A stretch of 64,000 bases of DNA from an uncultured Campylobacter sp. Lineage in GTDB: Bacteria > Campylobacterota > Campylobacteria > Campylobacterales > Campylobacteraceae. Shown in pieces: positions 47,592-57,333 of this stretch; position 1 is the stretch's first letter; every line of letters begins with the position of its first letter. Position numbers and translations under genes: made by a program. A model generated the notes under the pieces. It saw only the letters and a list, made by a program, of their open reading frames with translations, was not told the DNA's origin and ran no database searches. The DNA lies in contig NZ_CALHVM010000048.1 in NCBI RefSeq assembly GCF_938039205.1, positions 28,902-92,901 of the forward strand. Reading direction: 5' to 3'.

Positions 47592-50500
47592 CCATAAATC
47601 GCCCGATTACGACGCTGATGTTTTTCGTCGCGCTCGTATTTTTTGGCGCGATGTCGCTTCATAGGATGCCGGTAAATCTCTTTCCCGAGGTCGTCATCCC
47701 GCTGGTTAAGATCACGACCTATGCGCCGGGCGACATGAGCCTCATCGAGAGCAGGGTCACTAAAAAGATTGAGGACGAGGTCTCGACAATAGACGGTATC
47801 AAAAAGATTAGGTCGTATACCTTTAACAACCTCAGCATCGTCACGGTCGAGTTTAATCTCAAGAAAAACATCGATGTCGCCGCGAACGACGTGCGCGACA
47901 AGGTCGCAAAGGCAAAGCTGGACGCGCAGCCCGAGATAGAGAAAATCAACAGCGACAGCGGCAAGGTGGCGAGCTTTTTCGTTAGCCGAAAGGATGAAAA
48001 TTTAACCGCACTCATGCAAACGGTAAAAGACGAAGCAAAGCCGTTTTTGCAGCGCGTAAAAGGCGTGGGCAAGGTCGATGATAAGGGCTTTTTGGAGCCT
48101 GAGATTAAAATTTACCTTGATCCGTTTAAACTCGATAAATACGCTCTAACCGCGGCCTCGGTCATAAATATAATCAAATCGCAAAATTTAAAAGCACCGC
48201 TAGGTAAGCTGGAAAATAGCGAATTCGAGATATTTTTAAAGAGCGAATTCGACGCTAAAAGCGTGCGCGAGCTAGAGGAGATCCGCCTGCAAAAGGACGT
48301 GTTTTTAAAAGACGTCGCGCGCATTGAGCTATCTCATCACGACACCGACGCCGTTGCGATGTATAACGGCAAGCGCGGAGTGCTGCTTGACGCTATAAAA
48401 GTAAGCGGCGCAAACACGATCGAGACGATAGATGCGCTCAAAGCTAAAACCGGCGAACTAGCCGCAAAACTAGGCGCAAACTACGAAGTAGAGCGGGTTT
48501 ATGAAAAGAGCGAAAGCATCCTAAAGCACATAAATCAGGTCAAATTTGACATGATGCTGGGCGTCGCGCTCACGGTCGTCATCGTCTTTTTCTTTTTGCG
48601 AAGCTTTAGCGCGACCATCATCGCCGCGCTCGCGATCCCGGCTAGTATCGTGGGGACGTTTTTTATCATCGACGTTTTGGGCTTTGATCTAAACCGCCTC
48701 ACGCTGCTGGCTCTCACGCTTGGTATCGGTATATTTATCGACGATGCGATCGTGGTCGTGGAAAATATCTCCAAAAAGATGCAAGAGGGCGAGAGCAATC
48801 CGCTAAAAGCGAGCTTTGAGGGCGTGCGCGAGATTGCATTTAGCGTGCTTAGCATTAGCGCGGTGCTGCTTTGCGTGTTTGTGCCGATTGCTTTTATGGA
48901 GGGCATTATCGGGCAGTATTTTAACTCCTTTGGTATGAGTGTGAGCGGCGGTATCGTTGTGTCGTTTTTGGTTTGCATTATGCTGATACCTAGCCTGGCG
49001 GCGAGATTTTTGAGTGAGGGCGAGAGTAAATTTTACCGCGTGACGGAGCCATTTTTTGAGGTGCTTGAGAGCGGTTACGAGCGGCTTTTGAAGCTTATTT
49101 TGAGGTTTAAAACCGCGTTTGTTATCCTTACCTTCGGTGTGCTGGCTCTTTGTATGAGCCTGGCTGGCAAGGTCGGTATGGACTTTTTGCCAGTAGAGGA
49201 CGAGGGGCAGTTTGAGATATTTTTAAAAGCAAGCCCGGGCATCTCGGTCGAGGCTATGAGCGCTAGAGCTAGCGAGGTCGTGCGCGAGGTAGATAGTGAT
49301 CCACGCGTCGAGTACTCGTATATGATCGCTGGCTACACGGACTCAAAAGACGCGTATAAGGCTAAAATTTACGTCCGCTTAAAGGGCTTTGATTCGCGAA
49401 AAGAGCGCCAAACGCAGATAATGGACGAATATAGAAAAAAGCTTAAATTTGAAGGTCTCAGCGTCAAAGTCCTGCAGATACCATATGTCGATACGGGCAG
49501 CGACAGCGAGCCCGTGCAGCTAACGATCACGGGCGATAGCCTGGAAAAGCTGGACGAAATCCTACCTAAAGCCATCGCCATGGTGCGCGCGATAGAGGGC
49601 ACGACGGATGTGGGTAGCGATAACGAGGACAAGATAAACGAGCTACAAATCAGCGTAAATAAAGACAAAGCCAAGCGCCTAAGCGTCGATCCTAGCGTGG
49701 TCGCGCAGGTGATATACGCGTCCTTTGGGCAAAATAGGCTTGGTAGCTTTGATAACGGCGACGCGCAGTACGATATGATACTGAGGTTTGACGACGAGTA
49801 TCGCAAGGACGCGCAGGCGCTGCAAAAACTAAAGATCAAAAACGCTCACGGCGAGAGTATAAGCCTAAGCGCGGTGGCGGAGTTTAAGACGAGCAAGACC
49901 TTTTCCGTGATAAACCGCTTTAACAAACAGCGTCAGATCAGGATCGTCGCAAACGTGGATAACGTCCCGCTAGGCGCCGTGCAAAAGGGTATTGACGAAA
50001 ATATCGGTCAAATTTTACCCGCGGGCTACGACTACGTGATGACGGGCTTTATCGAGATGATGAACGACACGAACGCGGCCTTTGTCTTTACGATCAGCCT
50101 TAGCGTCGTGCTCATCTATATGATCTTGGCCGCGCTTTACGAGAGTTTTATTTTGCCGCTCATCATCATGATCTCGATGCCGCTGGCATTTGGCGGCGTG
50201 GCTGTCGGACTGTATCTTAGCGGCAACTCGTTTAGCTTGTTTGTGATGGTCGGCGCGATCTTGCTTTTTGGTATGGTGGGTAAAAACGCGATTTTAGTCG
50301 TGGATTTTGCCAACCGCTACGCAAACGAGGGTGCGCCGCTAAACGAAGCTATCGTTCGCGCTGGCGTCAAAAGACTGCGAGCGATACTGATGACTACTTT
50401 TGCGATGATATTTGCGATGCTACCGCTTGCGCTTAGCAGAGGCGCGGGATACGAGGGCAACTCTCCTATGGCGATCTCGGTGATCTCGGGGCTCATTAGC

Positions 50501-50599
50501 TCTACGCTATTAACGCTACTTGTGGTGCCAGCGCTCTTTGGTGCGGTGTATAAGATAGATAAATTCGTGAGTAAAATTTATAAAAGAGAGGAAATTTAG
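47579..50599 (+). CDS. cmeF: RND efflux pump (CmeF-like, HAE-1 family)
   Basis: Inner-membrane proton-driven drug pump, 1006 residues. Twelve helices with two large periplasmic loops; the first helix is followed by MPVNLFPEVVIPLVKITTYAPG, typical of hydrophobe/amphiphile exporters. Helix 4 has LALTLGIGIFIDDAIVVVENI with the proton-relay acidic residues. The GMVGKNAILVVDFANRY block and the PLALSRGAGYEGNSPMAISV C-terminal signature confirm the family. It probably exports toxic organics, by analogy with CmeF; specificity is unproven. Confidence 0.92.
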   Translation: MYKLAINRPITTLMFFVALVFFGAMSLHRMPVNLFPEVVIPLVKITTYAPGDMSLIESRVTKKIEDEVSTIDGIKKIRSYTFNNLSIVTVEFNLKKNIDVAANDVRDKVAKAKLDAQPEIEKINSDSGKVASFFVSRKDENLTALMQTVKDEAKPFLQRVKGVGKVDDKGFLEPEIKIYLDPFKLDKYALTAASVINIIKSQNLKAPLGKLENSEFEIFLKSEFDAKSVRELEEIRLQKDVFLKDVARIELSHHDTDAVAMYNGKRGVLLDAIKVSGANTIETIDALKAKTGELAAKLGANYEVERVYEKSESILKHINQVKFDMMLGVALTVVIVFFFLRSFSATIIAALAIPASIVGTFFIIDVLGFDLNRLTLLALTLGIGIFIDDAIVVVENISKKMQEGESNPLKASFEGVREIAFSVLSISAVLLCVFVPIAFMEGIIGQYFNSFGMSVSGGIVVSFLVCIMLIPSLAARFLSEGESKFYRVTEPFFEVLESGYERLLKLILRFKTAFVILTFGVLALCMSLAGKVGMDFLPVEDEGQFEIFLKASPGISVEAMSARASEVVREVDSDPRVEYSYMIAGYTDSKDAYKAKIYVRLKGFDSRKERQTQIMDEYRKKLKFEGLSVKVLQIPYVDTGSDSEPVQLTITGDSLEKLDEILPKAIAMVRAIEGTTDVGSDNEDKINELQISVNKDKAKRLSVDPSVVAQVIYASFGQNRLGSFDNGDAQYDMILRFDDEYRKDAQALQKLKIKNAHGESISLSAVAEFKTSKTFSVINRFNKQRQIRIVANVDNVPLGAVQKGIDENIGQILPAGYDYVMTGFIEMMNDTNAAFVFTISLSVVLIYMILAALYESFILPLIIMISMPLAFGGVAVGLYLSGNSFSLFVMVGAILLFGMVGKNAILVVDFANRYANEGAPLNEAIVRAGVKRLRAILMTTFAMIFAMLPLALSRGAGYEGNSPMAISVISGLISSTLLTLLVVPALFGAVYKIDKFVSKIYKREEI

Positions 50600-50828
50600 G
50601 GCTTAAATTTGAGTTTGTTTTCGGTGAGACTTGTATCAAATTTGCGCTCGGTGATTGCTCGACCGTTGGGCGCTGATTTTGATTAAACTAAAAAGCCGAT
50701 TTTGCTTTGAGACCACATTAAATTGATTTCCGTAATTTAACGTAACAAATTTGTCATTTTGCATTCGTCTGCCTCTGCTAAACCCTGTTTTTAAATATTC
50801 AACGCAAAATATAGATTCCTTATTTATT

Positions 50829-50852
50829 TGATAATGATTTTAGAAATTATTA
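50829..50852 (+). promoter_or_regulatory. Fur-box-like sequence before the iron-uptake operon
   Basis: TGATAATGATTTTAGAAATT matches the GATAATGAT half of the Fur consensus, with an imperfect inverted half (AAATTATTA) after it. It is about 65-85 bases before the operon. The rest of 50600-50914 shows no gene. Confidence 0.55.
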
Positions 50853-50914
50853 ATTATTAAAATGCTAAAATCCGCGCCGATTTAAAGTAAATTTTAAAAG
50901 GACAAATTTTAAAC

Positions 50915-52000
50915 GTGAGTATACTTGACAAAAAGACGATGTATAAAATTCATACTTATATTTCACTCATATTTTGCATTCCGCTAGTTATCGCATGCTT
51001 TACTGGTTCGGTTTTAGTTTATAAAGATGAGATAAATAATATTTTAATGCCAGGCGTCATCTATGTAGCAGACGGCAACGATAAAAAGAGGCTAAAATTT
51101 GACGAACTAAGAGAAAAAATAGAAAAAGAGTATCCGCATCACGAGATCGTAGGTTGGAATATCGACGTAGATCCGCAAAAAACGGACAAAATTTGGCTAC
51201 TAGAGCACGGCGCGGGCGAAAAAGAGTGGGCGTGCGTGTATCTGGACGCTTTTAGCGGAGAGATAAAAAGCGACCTCGTGCCGCACGATAGCGGATTTAT
51301 CGGCGTCATGACCGAGCTTCACGAAAATTTGCTTCTTAAAAAAAGCGGTCAAATTTTGCTTGGGCTGACGGCGATTTTTGCTTTTATTATTTCGATTAGC
51401 GGTTTCATCGTTTACCGAAACTTTTGGGCGAATTTGCTGCGCCTTCGGTTTGCGTGCATGGCGGTTTTTATGAGCGATTCGCACAAATTGATCGGCGTTT
51501 TTTCGACGCCCGTTATCTTTGCGGTCGCGCTTAGCGGTGCTTGGTGGGAGCTTAGGTTTGTGTTTATGCCGCCTTTTGATAATTCAAAATTCGTAATCGG
51601 TCCGCAAATTTACGACAAAAATATCTCAATCGACGCCCTGGTACAAAAAGCAGCCTCGGATATGCCCGGATTTGAGACGCACTACGTTAGCTTTCCGTTT
51701 TTTGAGGGCGCAAATATCACGCTTTACGGACAAAAACCACAGCAAAGCTTCCTTCATAGCCAGTACTCAAGCACCGTTTCTTACGATAAAAATAGCGCAA
51801 ATTTAATCGATGTAAAATATATAGAGCTAGCAAGCAAAACGGATAAATTTTTATCGACGTTTAGGCGCGCTCACTACGGCGACTATAATGCAGCGACCAA
51901 ATTTATCTGGTTTTTGTGTGGGCTAGCTCCGCTTGCGCTTAGCGTTTCGGGGATTTATTTATGGATAAAAAGATCAAATTTTAAAAGGAGAAAAAGATGA
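50915..52000 (+). CDS. PepSY domain inner-membrane protein of siderophore operon
   Basis: A 361-residue membrane protein with four helices (YISLIFCIPLVIACFTGSVL; LGLTAIFAFIISISGFIVY; LIGVFSTPVIFAVALSGAWW; WFLCGLAPLALSVSGIYLWI) and periplasmic PepSY loops (YKDEINNILMPGVIYV). It is paired with the siderophore receptor and behind a Fur-like box, so a role in ferric-siderophore reduction or iron release is likely (inference). GTG is used as the start; an ATG at 50939 is an alternative. It overlaps the receptor gene by four bases. Confidence 0.85.
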   Translation: MSILDKKTMYKIHTYISLIFCIPLVIACFTGSVLVYKDEINNILMPGVIYVADGNDKKRLKFDELREKIEKEYPHHEIVGWNIDVDPQKTDKIWLLEHGAGEKEWACVYLDAFSGEIKSDLVPHDSGFIGVMTELHENLLLKKSGQILLGLTAIFAFIISISGFIVYRNFWANLLRLRFACMAVFMSDSHKLIGVFSTPVIFAVALSGAWWELRFVFMPPFDNSKFVIGPQIYDKNISIDALVQKAASDMPGFETHYVSFPFFEGANITLYGQKPQQSFLHSQYSSTVSYDKNSANLIDVKYIELASKTDKFLSTFRRAHYGDYNAATKFIWFLCGLAPLALSVSGIYLWIKRSNFKRRKR

Positions 52001-54135
52001 GAAATAAAATTTTGTTTTCGGTTGCGGCTATCAATTTGCTCGCGTCCGTTCAAATTTTAGCCGCTCAAAACGGCGGGAACGTAGCAGGCAAAGAGACGCT
52101 TGATGCCGTCGAGGTAACTAGCGAACAAAGGCGCGACGACGTAAAATACAACGCAAAAGAGCTCGTAAAAAGTACTACTAGGCTAGACCTCACCTCGCGC
52201 CAAACGCCTCAGTCGCTAACCGTCATCACCGAGGCCAGGCTAAAGGATCAAAATATCAACGACTATCAGGTGCTTTTGCGAAATATCCCGGGCGTCACGC
52301 TTAGCAAGTGGGATGAGCGCGTATATCCTACGGCTAGAGGCTTTAAGATAGATTATTATTTGCTTGATTCGATGCCAAGTTTCGGCGGATTTAGCCTAGG
52401 CGCAAACGATATGAGCATGTTGCCGTATGAGCGCGTCGAGGTCGTAAAGGGCGCAAACGGCCTACTAGCGGGTGCAGGCAATCCAGCGGCTAGCTTAGAT
52501 TTCATCCGAAAAAGAGCAAATTCAAAAGAATTGACGGGAAATTTCAAACTAAGTGCGGGCTCTTACGATAGATACGGCGTATCGGGCGACGTGCAGACTC
52601 CCGTAACTGCCGATGGTAACGTGCGAGCTAGGGCGTCTTTTATGCACGAGAGGTCTCGCTCGTATATGGACTACTATAACCGTAAAAACACCGCTATCTA
52701 CGGCGTTGTTGATGCAGATATCATGGATAGCTCGTGGCTAAGCCTAGGCGCTTTTTATCAGGAGCTAAAGCGCCATGGCATACGCTGGGGAGGAATGCCT
52801 GCGTTTTACAAGAACGACGTTAGGCGCGAGTTTAGTAAAAATGAAATTTTCTCGCAGCCTTGGACTAGATGGGATATCAAGACTTTTGACGTTTATGCCG
52901 ATTTTAGGCACTATTTTGAAAACGAAGCCAGCCTAAATCTCTCCTACTCCTTCCGCCGCGCAAATACGGATACTAATTTGCTCTACTACGGCGGCAAGGT
53001 AAATTTAGACGGTACGGGCGATGTTAGCGGGCTTAGCGTCTATGCAAACAAACGCGAGGAAAATATCCACAACGTAGACGCCTACGTAAACCTGCCGTAC
53101 GAAGCGTTTAGCTTGCCCCACGAGGCGGTTTTCGGCGCTATGTACAACAACTATAAAAAAAGCTCCGACAACGTCAGTAGCTACTGGAATAGCCGCACGA
53201 CTCCGGCAGGCCTAGCCTATGCGGCGCGCACTAGGATAGATTTTAACAACCTACACCTAGACGACCCGAAGCTGCCTTACGCCGATCAAAACAACGCCGA
53301 TAAAACGGTGCAAAAGGCCATATATTTGGCTAATAAATTCTCAATCACGGACGAGCTTAAGTTTTTGCTAGGAGCCAGAATGAGCTACTATAAGTACCGC
53401 ATAACAGGCGGCAACGGAAATAGAAATTTCACTCAAGAAATCACGCCGTATCTAGGCATCACGTACGATATCGGCGAAAACCACACGCTTTATGCTAGCT
53501 ATACAAGCATTTTTAAACCCCAAACCGTAAAGGATATCAACGACAAATACTTAGATCCAATCCAAGGTAAAGACTATGAGCTTGGCATAAAGGGAGATTA
53601 TTTTGACGGCGCGCTATCGGCCTCTTTTGACGTATTTAAGGTCGTACAAGATAAGCTAGGCGCAAAAACCGGACAAAAGATCCCGGGCACTACGACTGAC
53701 GCGTACGAAGCTAAAAAGGGCGTGACGAGCAAGGGCTTTGAAGTAGACGTAAACGGCGAGATAAATCAAAATTTAAGCCTAGGTCTTGGGCTTACTCACT
53801 TTAACGCCAAGGACGCAGACGGTAAGAAATTTGACACAGAAAGCTCGCGCACTACGGCAAATCTATTTGCTAAATACTCTATAGCGGACTTTAGAGCGGG
53901 TGCGGGAGTGCAGTATAAAAGTAAAATTTACGTCGGTAGCGGCGCAAACGAAATCACGCAAAAGGCCTACACGCTGGCAAATTTGATGTTTGGCTACAGG
54001 ATAAGCAAAAACTTCGATATCCAGCTAAACATCGATAACGTGTTTAACAAAAAATACTTCGAGGGCATCGGAAACAACAAGATGGTCTACGGCGACCCAA
54101 GAACGTTTAATCTGGGCTTTACGTATAATTTCTAA
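51997..54135 (+). CDS. TonB-dependent siderophore receptor
   Basis: An outer-membrane gated porin for a ferric siderophore, 712 residues. Signal peptide (MRNKILFSVAAINLLASVQI), a plug domain with TPQSLTVITEARLKDQNI, RNIPGVTLSKWDERV and RVEVVKGANGLLAGAGNPAA, then a 22-strand barrel ending with the C-terminal aromatic (GDPRTFNLGFTYNF). The plug region resembles FhuE/FpvA-type receptors for hydroxamate or mixed siderophores. The ligand is not determined. It is coupled to the PepSY gene. A hairpin overlaps the stop. Confidence 0.93.
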   Translation: MRNKILFSVAAINLLASVQILAAQNGGNVAGKETLDAVEVTSEQRRDDVKYNAKELVKSTTRLDLTSRQTPQSLTVITEARLKDQNINDYQVLLRNIPGVTLSKWDERVYPTARGFKIDYYLLDSMPSFGGFSLGANDMSMLPYERVEVVKGANGLLAGAGNPAASLDFIRKRANSKELTGNFKLSAGSYDRYGVSGDVQTPVTADGNVRARASFMHERSRSYMDYYNRKNTAIYGVVDADIMDSSWLSLGAFYQELKRHGIRWGGMPAFYKNDVRREFSKNEIFSQPWTRWDIKTFDVYADFRHYFENEASLNLSYSFRRANTDTNLLYYGGKVNLDGTGDVSGLSVYANKREENIHNVDAYVNLPYEAFSLPHEAVFGAMYNNYKKSSDNVSSYWNSRTTPAGLAYAARTRIDFNNLHLDDPKLPYADQNNADKTVQKAIYLANKFSITDELKFLLGARMSYYKYRITGGNGNRNFTQEITPYLGITYDIGENHTLYASYTSIFKPQTVKDINDKYLDPIQGKDYELGIKGDYFDGALSASFDVFKVVQDKLGAKTGQKIPGTTTDAYEAKKGVTSKGFEVDVNGEINQNLSLGLGLTHFNAKDADGKKFDTESSRTTANLFAKYSIADFRAGAGVQYKSKIYVGSGANEITQKAYTLANLMFGYRISKNFDIQLNIDNVFNKKYFEGIGNNKMVYGDPRTFNLGFTYNF

Positions 54136-54153
54136 GGCGTTTTGGCACGCCTT
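54134..54153 (+). terminator. Hairpin at the end of the siderophore receptor gene
   Basis: AAGGCGT (54134-54140) and ACGCCTT (54147-54153) form a perfect 7-bp stem overlapping the stop codon. No T-run follows, so its strength as a terminator is uncertain. Confidence 0.4.
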
Positions 54154-54429
54154 GCTGCTTGGGTTGCGCCCGTAGTAATCCAAGCTATAAATTCGGCGTT
54201 TTTTGTCGGCATTAAATTTGTAAATTTATGAACTACGATAGGCGCCGAATTTAGATATAAAACTAAGTGTAAATTTGTCTTAATATGCTAGAAATGCTCT
54301 TTTAATGAGCAATAAATTTGTTACAAACTCGGCCCTGTTTGATTGTAATTAAGTTTTTAAAGTTTATTTTAAGCGTTATTTTGGCGAGCGTAAGGTAAGA
54401 TTAAGGCAAAATTTTCTTAAGGCTAAATT
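54154..54429. other. Intergenic stretch before the Sel1 lipoprotein gene
   Basis: About 275 bases, AT-rich towards the right, without a credible coding sequence. No clear consensus promoter was recognised. Confidence 0.35.
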
Positions 54430-55047
54430 TTGAAACGCGCTATTTCTCAAACTATCTCGCACGTTATCATTTTTACGCTGGTTGCGGCGTTTGCTAGCGG
54501 TTGTACAGCGCAAAAAAAGGCGACACCCGCACCGCCAAAGCCCGTTACACAGGCTGAAGTAAAACATATATGCGACGGTAAAACTCCAAAAGAGTGCAAT
54601 GATATGGGCGTAAAATTTGAAAACAGTAAAGACTACGAACGCGCTAAGCTGTGCTACCAAAAAGCCTGCGACGATAACGAGGGTATCGCCTGCTCAAATC
54701 TAGGCTCGCTACATCAAAAGCTAAAAAGCAAAGAGGAGAGCGAGATCTTAAAGATATTTATGAAGTCTTGCAAGCTCGGTAATAAATACGGTTGCTATAA
54801 TGCAGCTAACTTCTACCGTCTCAGGCGCGGCACGGAGCACGATTTTGCCGCGGCGCGTAAGCTATACGAAAAGTCGTGCCTAGAGCTAAATCACGCGCAA
54901 AGCTGCTCAAATCTGGGCGGTATGTATCAGTTCTCACTAGGCGTAAAAACCGCTGATTCTAAAACGGCAAAAAAATTTTACAAAATGGGCTGTGAGATGG
55001 GCGATGAGATAGGTTGCAGAAACCTTTCTCTTGTCGGCGGTGAGTAA
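54430..55047 (+). CDS. Sel1-repeat lipoprotein
   Basis: A signal sequence ending in the lipobox FASGC (about residue 25) makes this a lipoprotein. The mature part has Sel1/TPR-type repeats of about 36 residues with paired cysteines (KLCYQKACDDNEGIACSNLG, KIFMKSCKLGNKYGCYNAAN, KLYEKSCLELNHAQSCSNLG, KFYKMGCEMGDEIGCRNLS), as in the Hcp family of cysteine-rich proteins of Helicobacter. It probably interacts with proteins or peptidoglycan fragments in the periplasm. TTG start after AAGG; 205 residues. Confidence 0.88.
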   Translation: MKRAISQTISHVIIFTLVAAFASGCTAQKKATPAPPKPVTQAEVKHICDGKTPKECNDMGVKFENSKDYERAKLCYQKACDDNEGIACSNLGSLHQKLKSKEESEILKIFMKSCKLGNKYGCYNAANFYRLRRGTEHDFAAARKLYEKSCLELNHAQSCSNLGGMYQFSLGVKTADSKTAKKFYKMGCEMGDEIGCRNLSLVGGE

Positions 55048-55197
55048 AATTTACTTTTATACTTTCTTGATTTTACCGCCAAATTTGACGATTCTACAAG
55101 TATCCTAATCAAAATTTGACTGAGAGTGTTTGTGATTTGAGCCAAATTTACCAGTTTGGAGAAAAGCACCGCCGCTTTTATGACGCAAAATCTAAAT

Positions 55198-56370
55198 TTA
55201 AGACTTCCACCTAAGCGTAAAGGTTGTTTCTTTACCCGGCTCACTTTCGCAGGTTACGGATATGGCGTTGTTTTCACAGGCTCTTTTTACCAAATTTAAC
55301 CCTATGCCAAAGCCGCCTTGGTCTTCGTTAAACCGCGTGTATCGCTCGAAAATTTTATCTTGCTGCTCTTTGCTTAGCCCCTCGCCGCTGTTTGAGATCT
55401 TTAGCTCTCCGTCTTTGAGGTTAACGGCGACGTAGCCACCTTGGTTTGCGTATTTTGCGGCGTTGCTTAGTAGGTTATCCACCGCACGTTTTAGCTCATA
55501 GCCATTTGCATTTATGAGAGCGTCTTTTAAATTTAGCCTTAAATCAAGCCCTCGCTTGGCAAAAAACGGAGCGAAAAACTCTAGCCGCTCGTTTAAAATA
55601 TCTTTTAAATTTAGCTCTTCTTTTGGTGCGCAGCGCTCGGCACCAAAGGATAAATACGTGAGGTCCTCATAGGTACGGCTTAGCGTTTTGGCGGCGGTTT
55701 GGATGTTGTTTAGGCGCTTTAGATTTCTCTGGCTTAGGCTACTTTTATCTGCCGTTTCGATGCTCATAAGTATGACGCTAAGGGGCGCGTTTATCTCGTG
55801 AGTAGAGTCTTTTATAAAGCGATTTAGCGCGGCGATCTTGGCGTGTAGCGGCGCTAGCGCGGTCTTTGCTAGATAAAAGGCGATTATCATGATGACGCCT
55901 AAAACGATGAGCAAATTTAATGCCGTTCGCAGCCGTAGTAAATTTAGCTCGCTCGTGACGTCCTTGCCGCTTAGCGCGATCTTTGCCGTGGCTAGCTCGT
56001 CCGCGCCGCCTTCGTCCATATTTTGCAGCGCCTCAAATATCGTTACCTTGCCGTCTGCCGCGACCGCGCTGCTTTGGGCCGCGTCAAATTTAGCGCAGCC
56101 CACCTCGCCGTATAAAATTTGACCGCTTTTAGCCACGATGCAGGCTTTGACGTCTTTTTCGGCGGTAAAGCTTTTTACCGCGCCAAGCCCATCCATACGC
56201 GCTTTCATATAGATACCCATCTTGATCTCTTTTAGGTTTTTGACCTCGTTTGAGATGAGGACTTCTTTTTTCATCTTATAGTCGTTCGTGAAAAAATATC
56301 CCAAAAATAGGGCGCTAGTGATGAGATAAAGCGAGAGGATTTTAGCTATAACGGCGGAGCGCTCAGACAT
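55198..56370 (-). CDS. Two-component sensor histidine kinase
   Basis: A membrane kinase of 390 residues: helix 1 (ILSLYLITSALFLGYFF), a periplasmic sensor region of about 110 residues with two cysteines (KDVKACIVAKSGQILYGEVGC), helix 2 (LLIVLGVIMIIAFYLAK), the phosphoacceptor box DSTHEINAPLSVI, N-box VDNLLSNAAKYAN and G-box FGIGLNLVKRA. It overlaps the response regulator gene by eight bases. The operon begins with a methionine-rich exported protein, suggesting a periplasmic signal such as metal or oxidant (inference). Confidence 0.93.
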   Translation of the reverse strand: MSERSAVIAKILSLYLITSALFLGYFFTNDYKMKKEVLISNEVKNLKEIKMGIYMKARMDGLGAVKSFTAEKDVKACIVAKSGQILYGEVGCAKFDAAQSSAVAADGKVTIFEALQNMDEGGADELATAKIALSGKDVTSELNLLRLRTALNLLIVLGVIMIIAFYLAKTALAPLHAKIAALNRFIKDSTHEINAPLSVILMSIETADKSSLSQRNLKRLNNIQTAAKTLSRTYEDLTYLSFGAERCAPKEELNLKDILNERLEFFAPFFAKRGLDLRLNLKDALINANGYELKRAVDNLLSNAAKYANQGGYVAVNLKDGELKISNSGEGLSKEQQDKIFERYTRFNEDQGGFGIGLNLVKRACENNAISVTCESEPGKETTFTLRWKS

Positions 56371-57025
56371 AGATATAGCCGTCGCCGCGCCTATTTATGA
56401 TCGCGTCCTTGCCTAAAATTCGGCGTAAATTTTTAACGTAAACCCGCAGGCTTAGCTCGCTAGGCTCCTCGCCGTAGTTCCAAATTTTATCAAATATCGC
56501 CTCTTTGCTAAGCAGCGTGTTTTTGTTCTCCAAAAATAGCGCCAAAAGTTCGCTTTCTTTGTTTGAGAGGCTTACGATTTGCCCGTTTTGCCGGAGCGTT
56601 TTGGAGCTTGGATAAAATTTATATCCATCGTTAAGCTCGATAAATTCGTCATTTACGTGAGAAAATTTGCGCTTGATTAAAATTTGAATACGAAGCAAAA
56701 GCTCTTTTAGCTCGTACGGCTTTTTAAGGTAGTCGTCGCAGCCGCTTTTGTAGCCGATCTCTAGGTCTTGCAGTGCGTTTAGCGAGGTGGTAAAGATCGC
56801 AGGCGTGTCGTCGCCAAGCCGCCTAAGTTCGCGCAAAAGGGAGAAACCGTCGCCTTTAGGTAGCTTGACGTCAAGGATGAGGATATCAAAATTTCGCTCG
56901 TAGGCGGTATCTAGAGCTGCTTTAGCATCGGCGCGAACGGTCACGTCGTAACCTTGTTCGCTCAAATACTCGCTGATGAGTTCGCTTAGCGTCTCATCGT
57001 CCTCTACGAGCAAAATTTGCGTCAT
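56363..57025 (-). CDS. OmpR-family response regulator
   Basis: A DNA-binding regulator, partner of the kinase downstream. Receiver domain with the acidic pair VEDDE, the phosphoacceptor Asp in DILILDVKLPKGDG near residue 53 and KKPYELKELLLR. C-terminal winged helix (LSNKESELLALFLENKNTLL, SLRVYVKNLRRIL, RGDGYIYV). It has 220 residues. The start overlaps the stop of the repeat-protein gene (TAATG), so the three genes are coupled. Confidence 0.95.
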   Translation of the reverse strand: MTQILLVEDDETLSELISEYLSEQGYDVTVRADAKAALDTAYERNFDILILDVKLPKGDGFSLLRELRRLGDDTPAIFTTSLNALQDLEIGYKSGCDDYLKKPYELKELLLRIQILIKRKFSHVNDEFIELNDGYKFYPSSKTLRQNGQIVSLSNKESELLALFLENKNTLLSKEAIFDKIWNYGEEPSELSLRVYVKNLRRILGKDAIINRRGDGYIYV

Positions 57026-57270
57026 TACATCTTATCCTTTTTCATGTCTTTCATATCGTCTTTCTTTTTGCCCATATCGTCTTTCATCTCTTTCATGTCG
57101 CCCTTCATTTCGTCCTTTTTTATCATCATATCGTCTTTTTTCTCCATCATGGCGTCCTTCTTTTCCATCATGGTATCTTTTTTCTCCATCATATCGCCTT
57201 TCATCTCGGCGGCAAAGATAGAACCTGTAACGAACAGCGCGCTAAGCGCAACTAAAGCTAACTTTTTCAT
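57025..57270 (-). CDS. Exported methionine/lysine/aspartate heptad-repeat protein, first gene of the two-component operon
   Basis: An 81-residue protein: signal peptide (MKKLALVALSALFVTGSIFA, cleavage after AAE or SIFA), then about 60 residues made only of Met, Lys, Asp, Glu and a few others, with a repeating MMEKKDx heptad (three clear copies) decaying to MKGDMKEMKDD-type units. No Cys or His in the mature part. A highly charged helix with paired methionines could bind Cu(I) or act as a methionine-oxidation sink. Its ATG has AGGAGAT upstream, and it is coupled to the regulator gene. Confidence 0.8.
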   Translation of the reverse strand: MKKLALVALSALFVTGSIFAAEMKGDMMEKKDTMMEKKDAMMEKKDDMMIKKDEMKGDMKEMKDDMGKKKDDMKDMKKDKM

Positions 57271-57333
57271 AGCATCTCCTTTAAGAAAATTTATGATGGA
57301 AGTTTAGCCAAGAAACGTGAAACGAGCGTGAAT

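Noticed and set aside
50600..50828. Possible RNA or riboswitch before the siderophore operon
   Set aside because: No conserved aptamer-like fold recognised; only AAATTT-rich sequence and the Fur-like box.
57017..57307. Rightward Ser/Phe/Ile-rich frames
   Set aside because: Antisense images of the methionine heptad-repeat gene, whose signal peptide and coupling to the regulator gene support the leftward reading.
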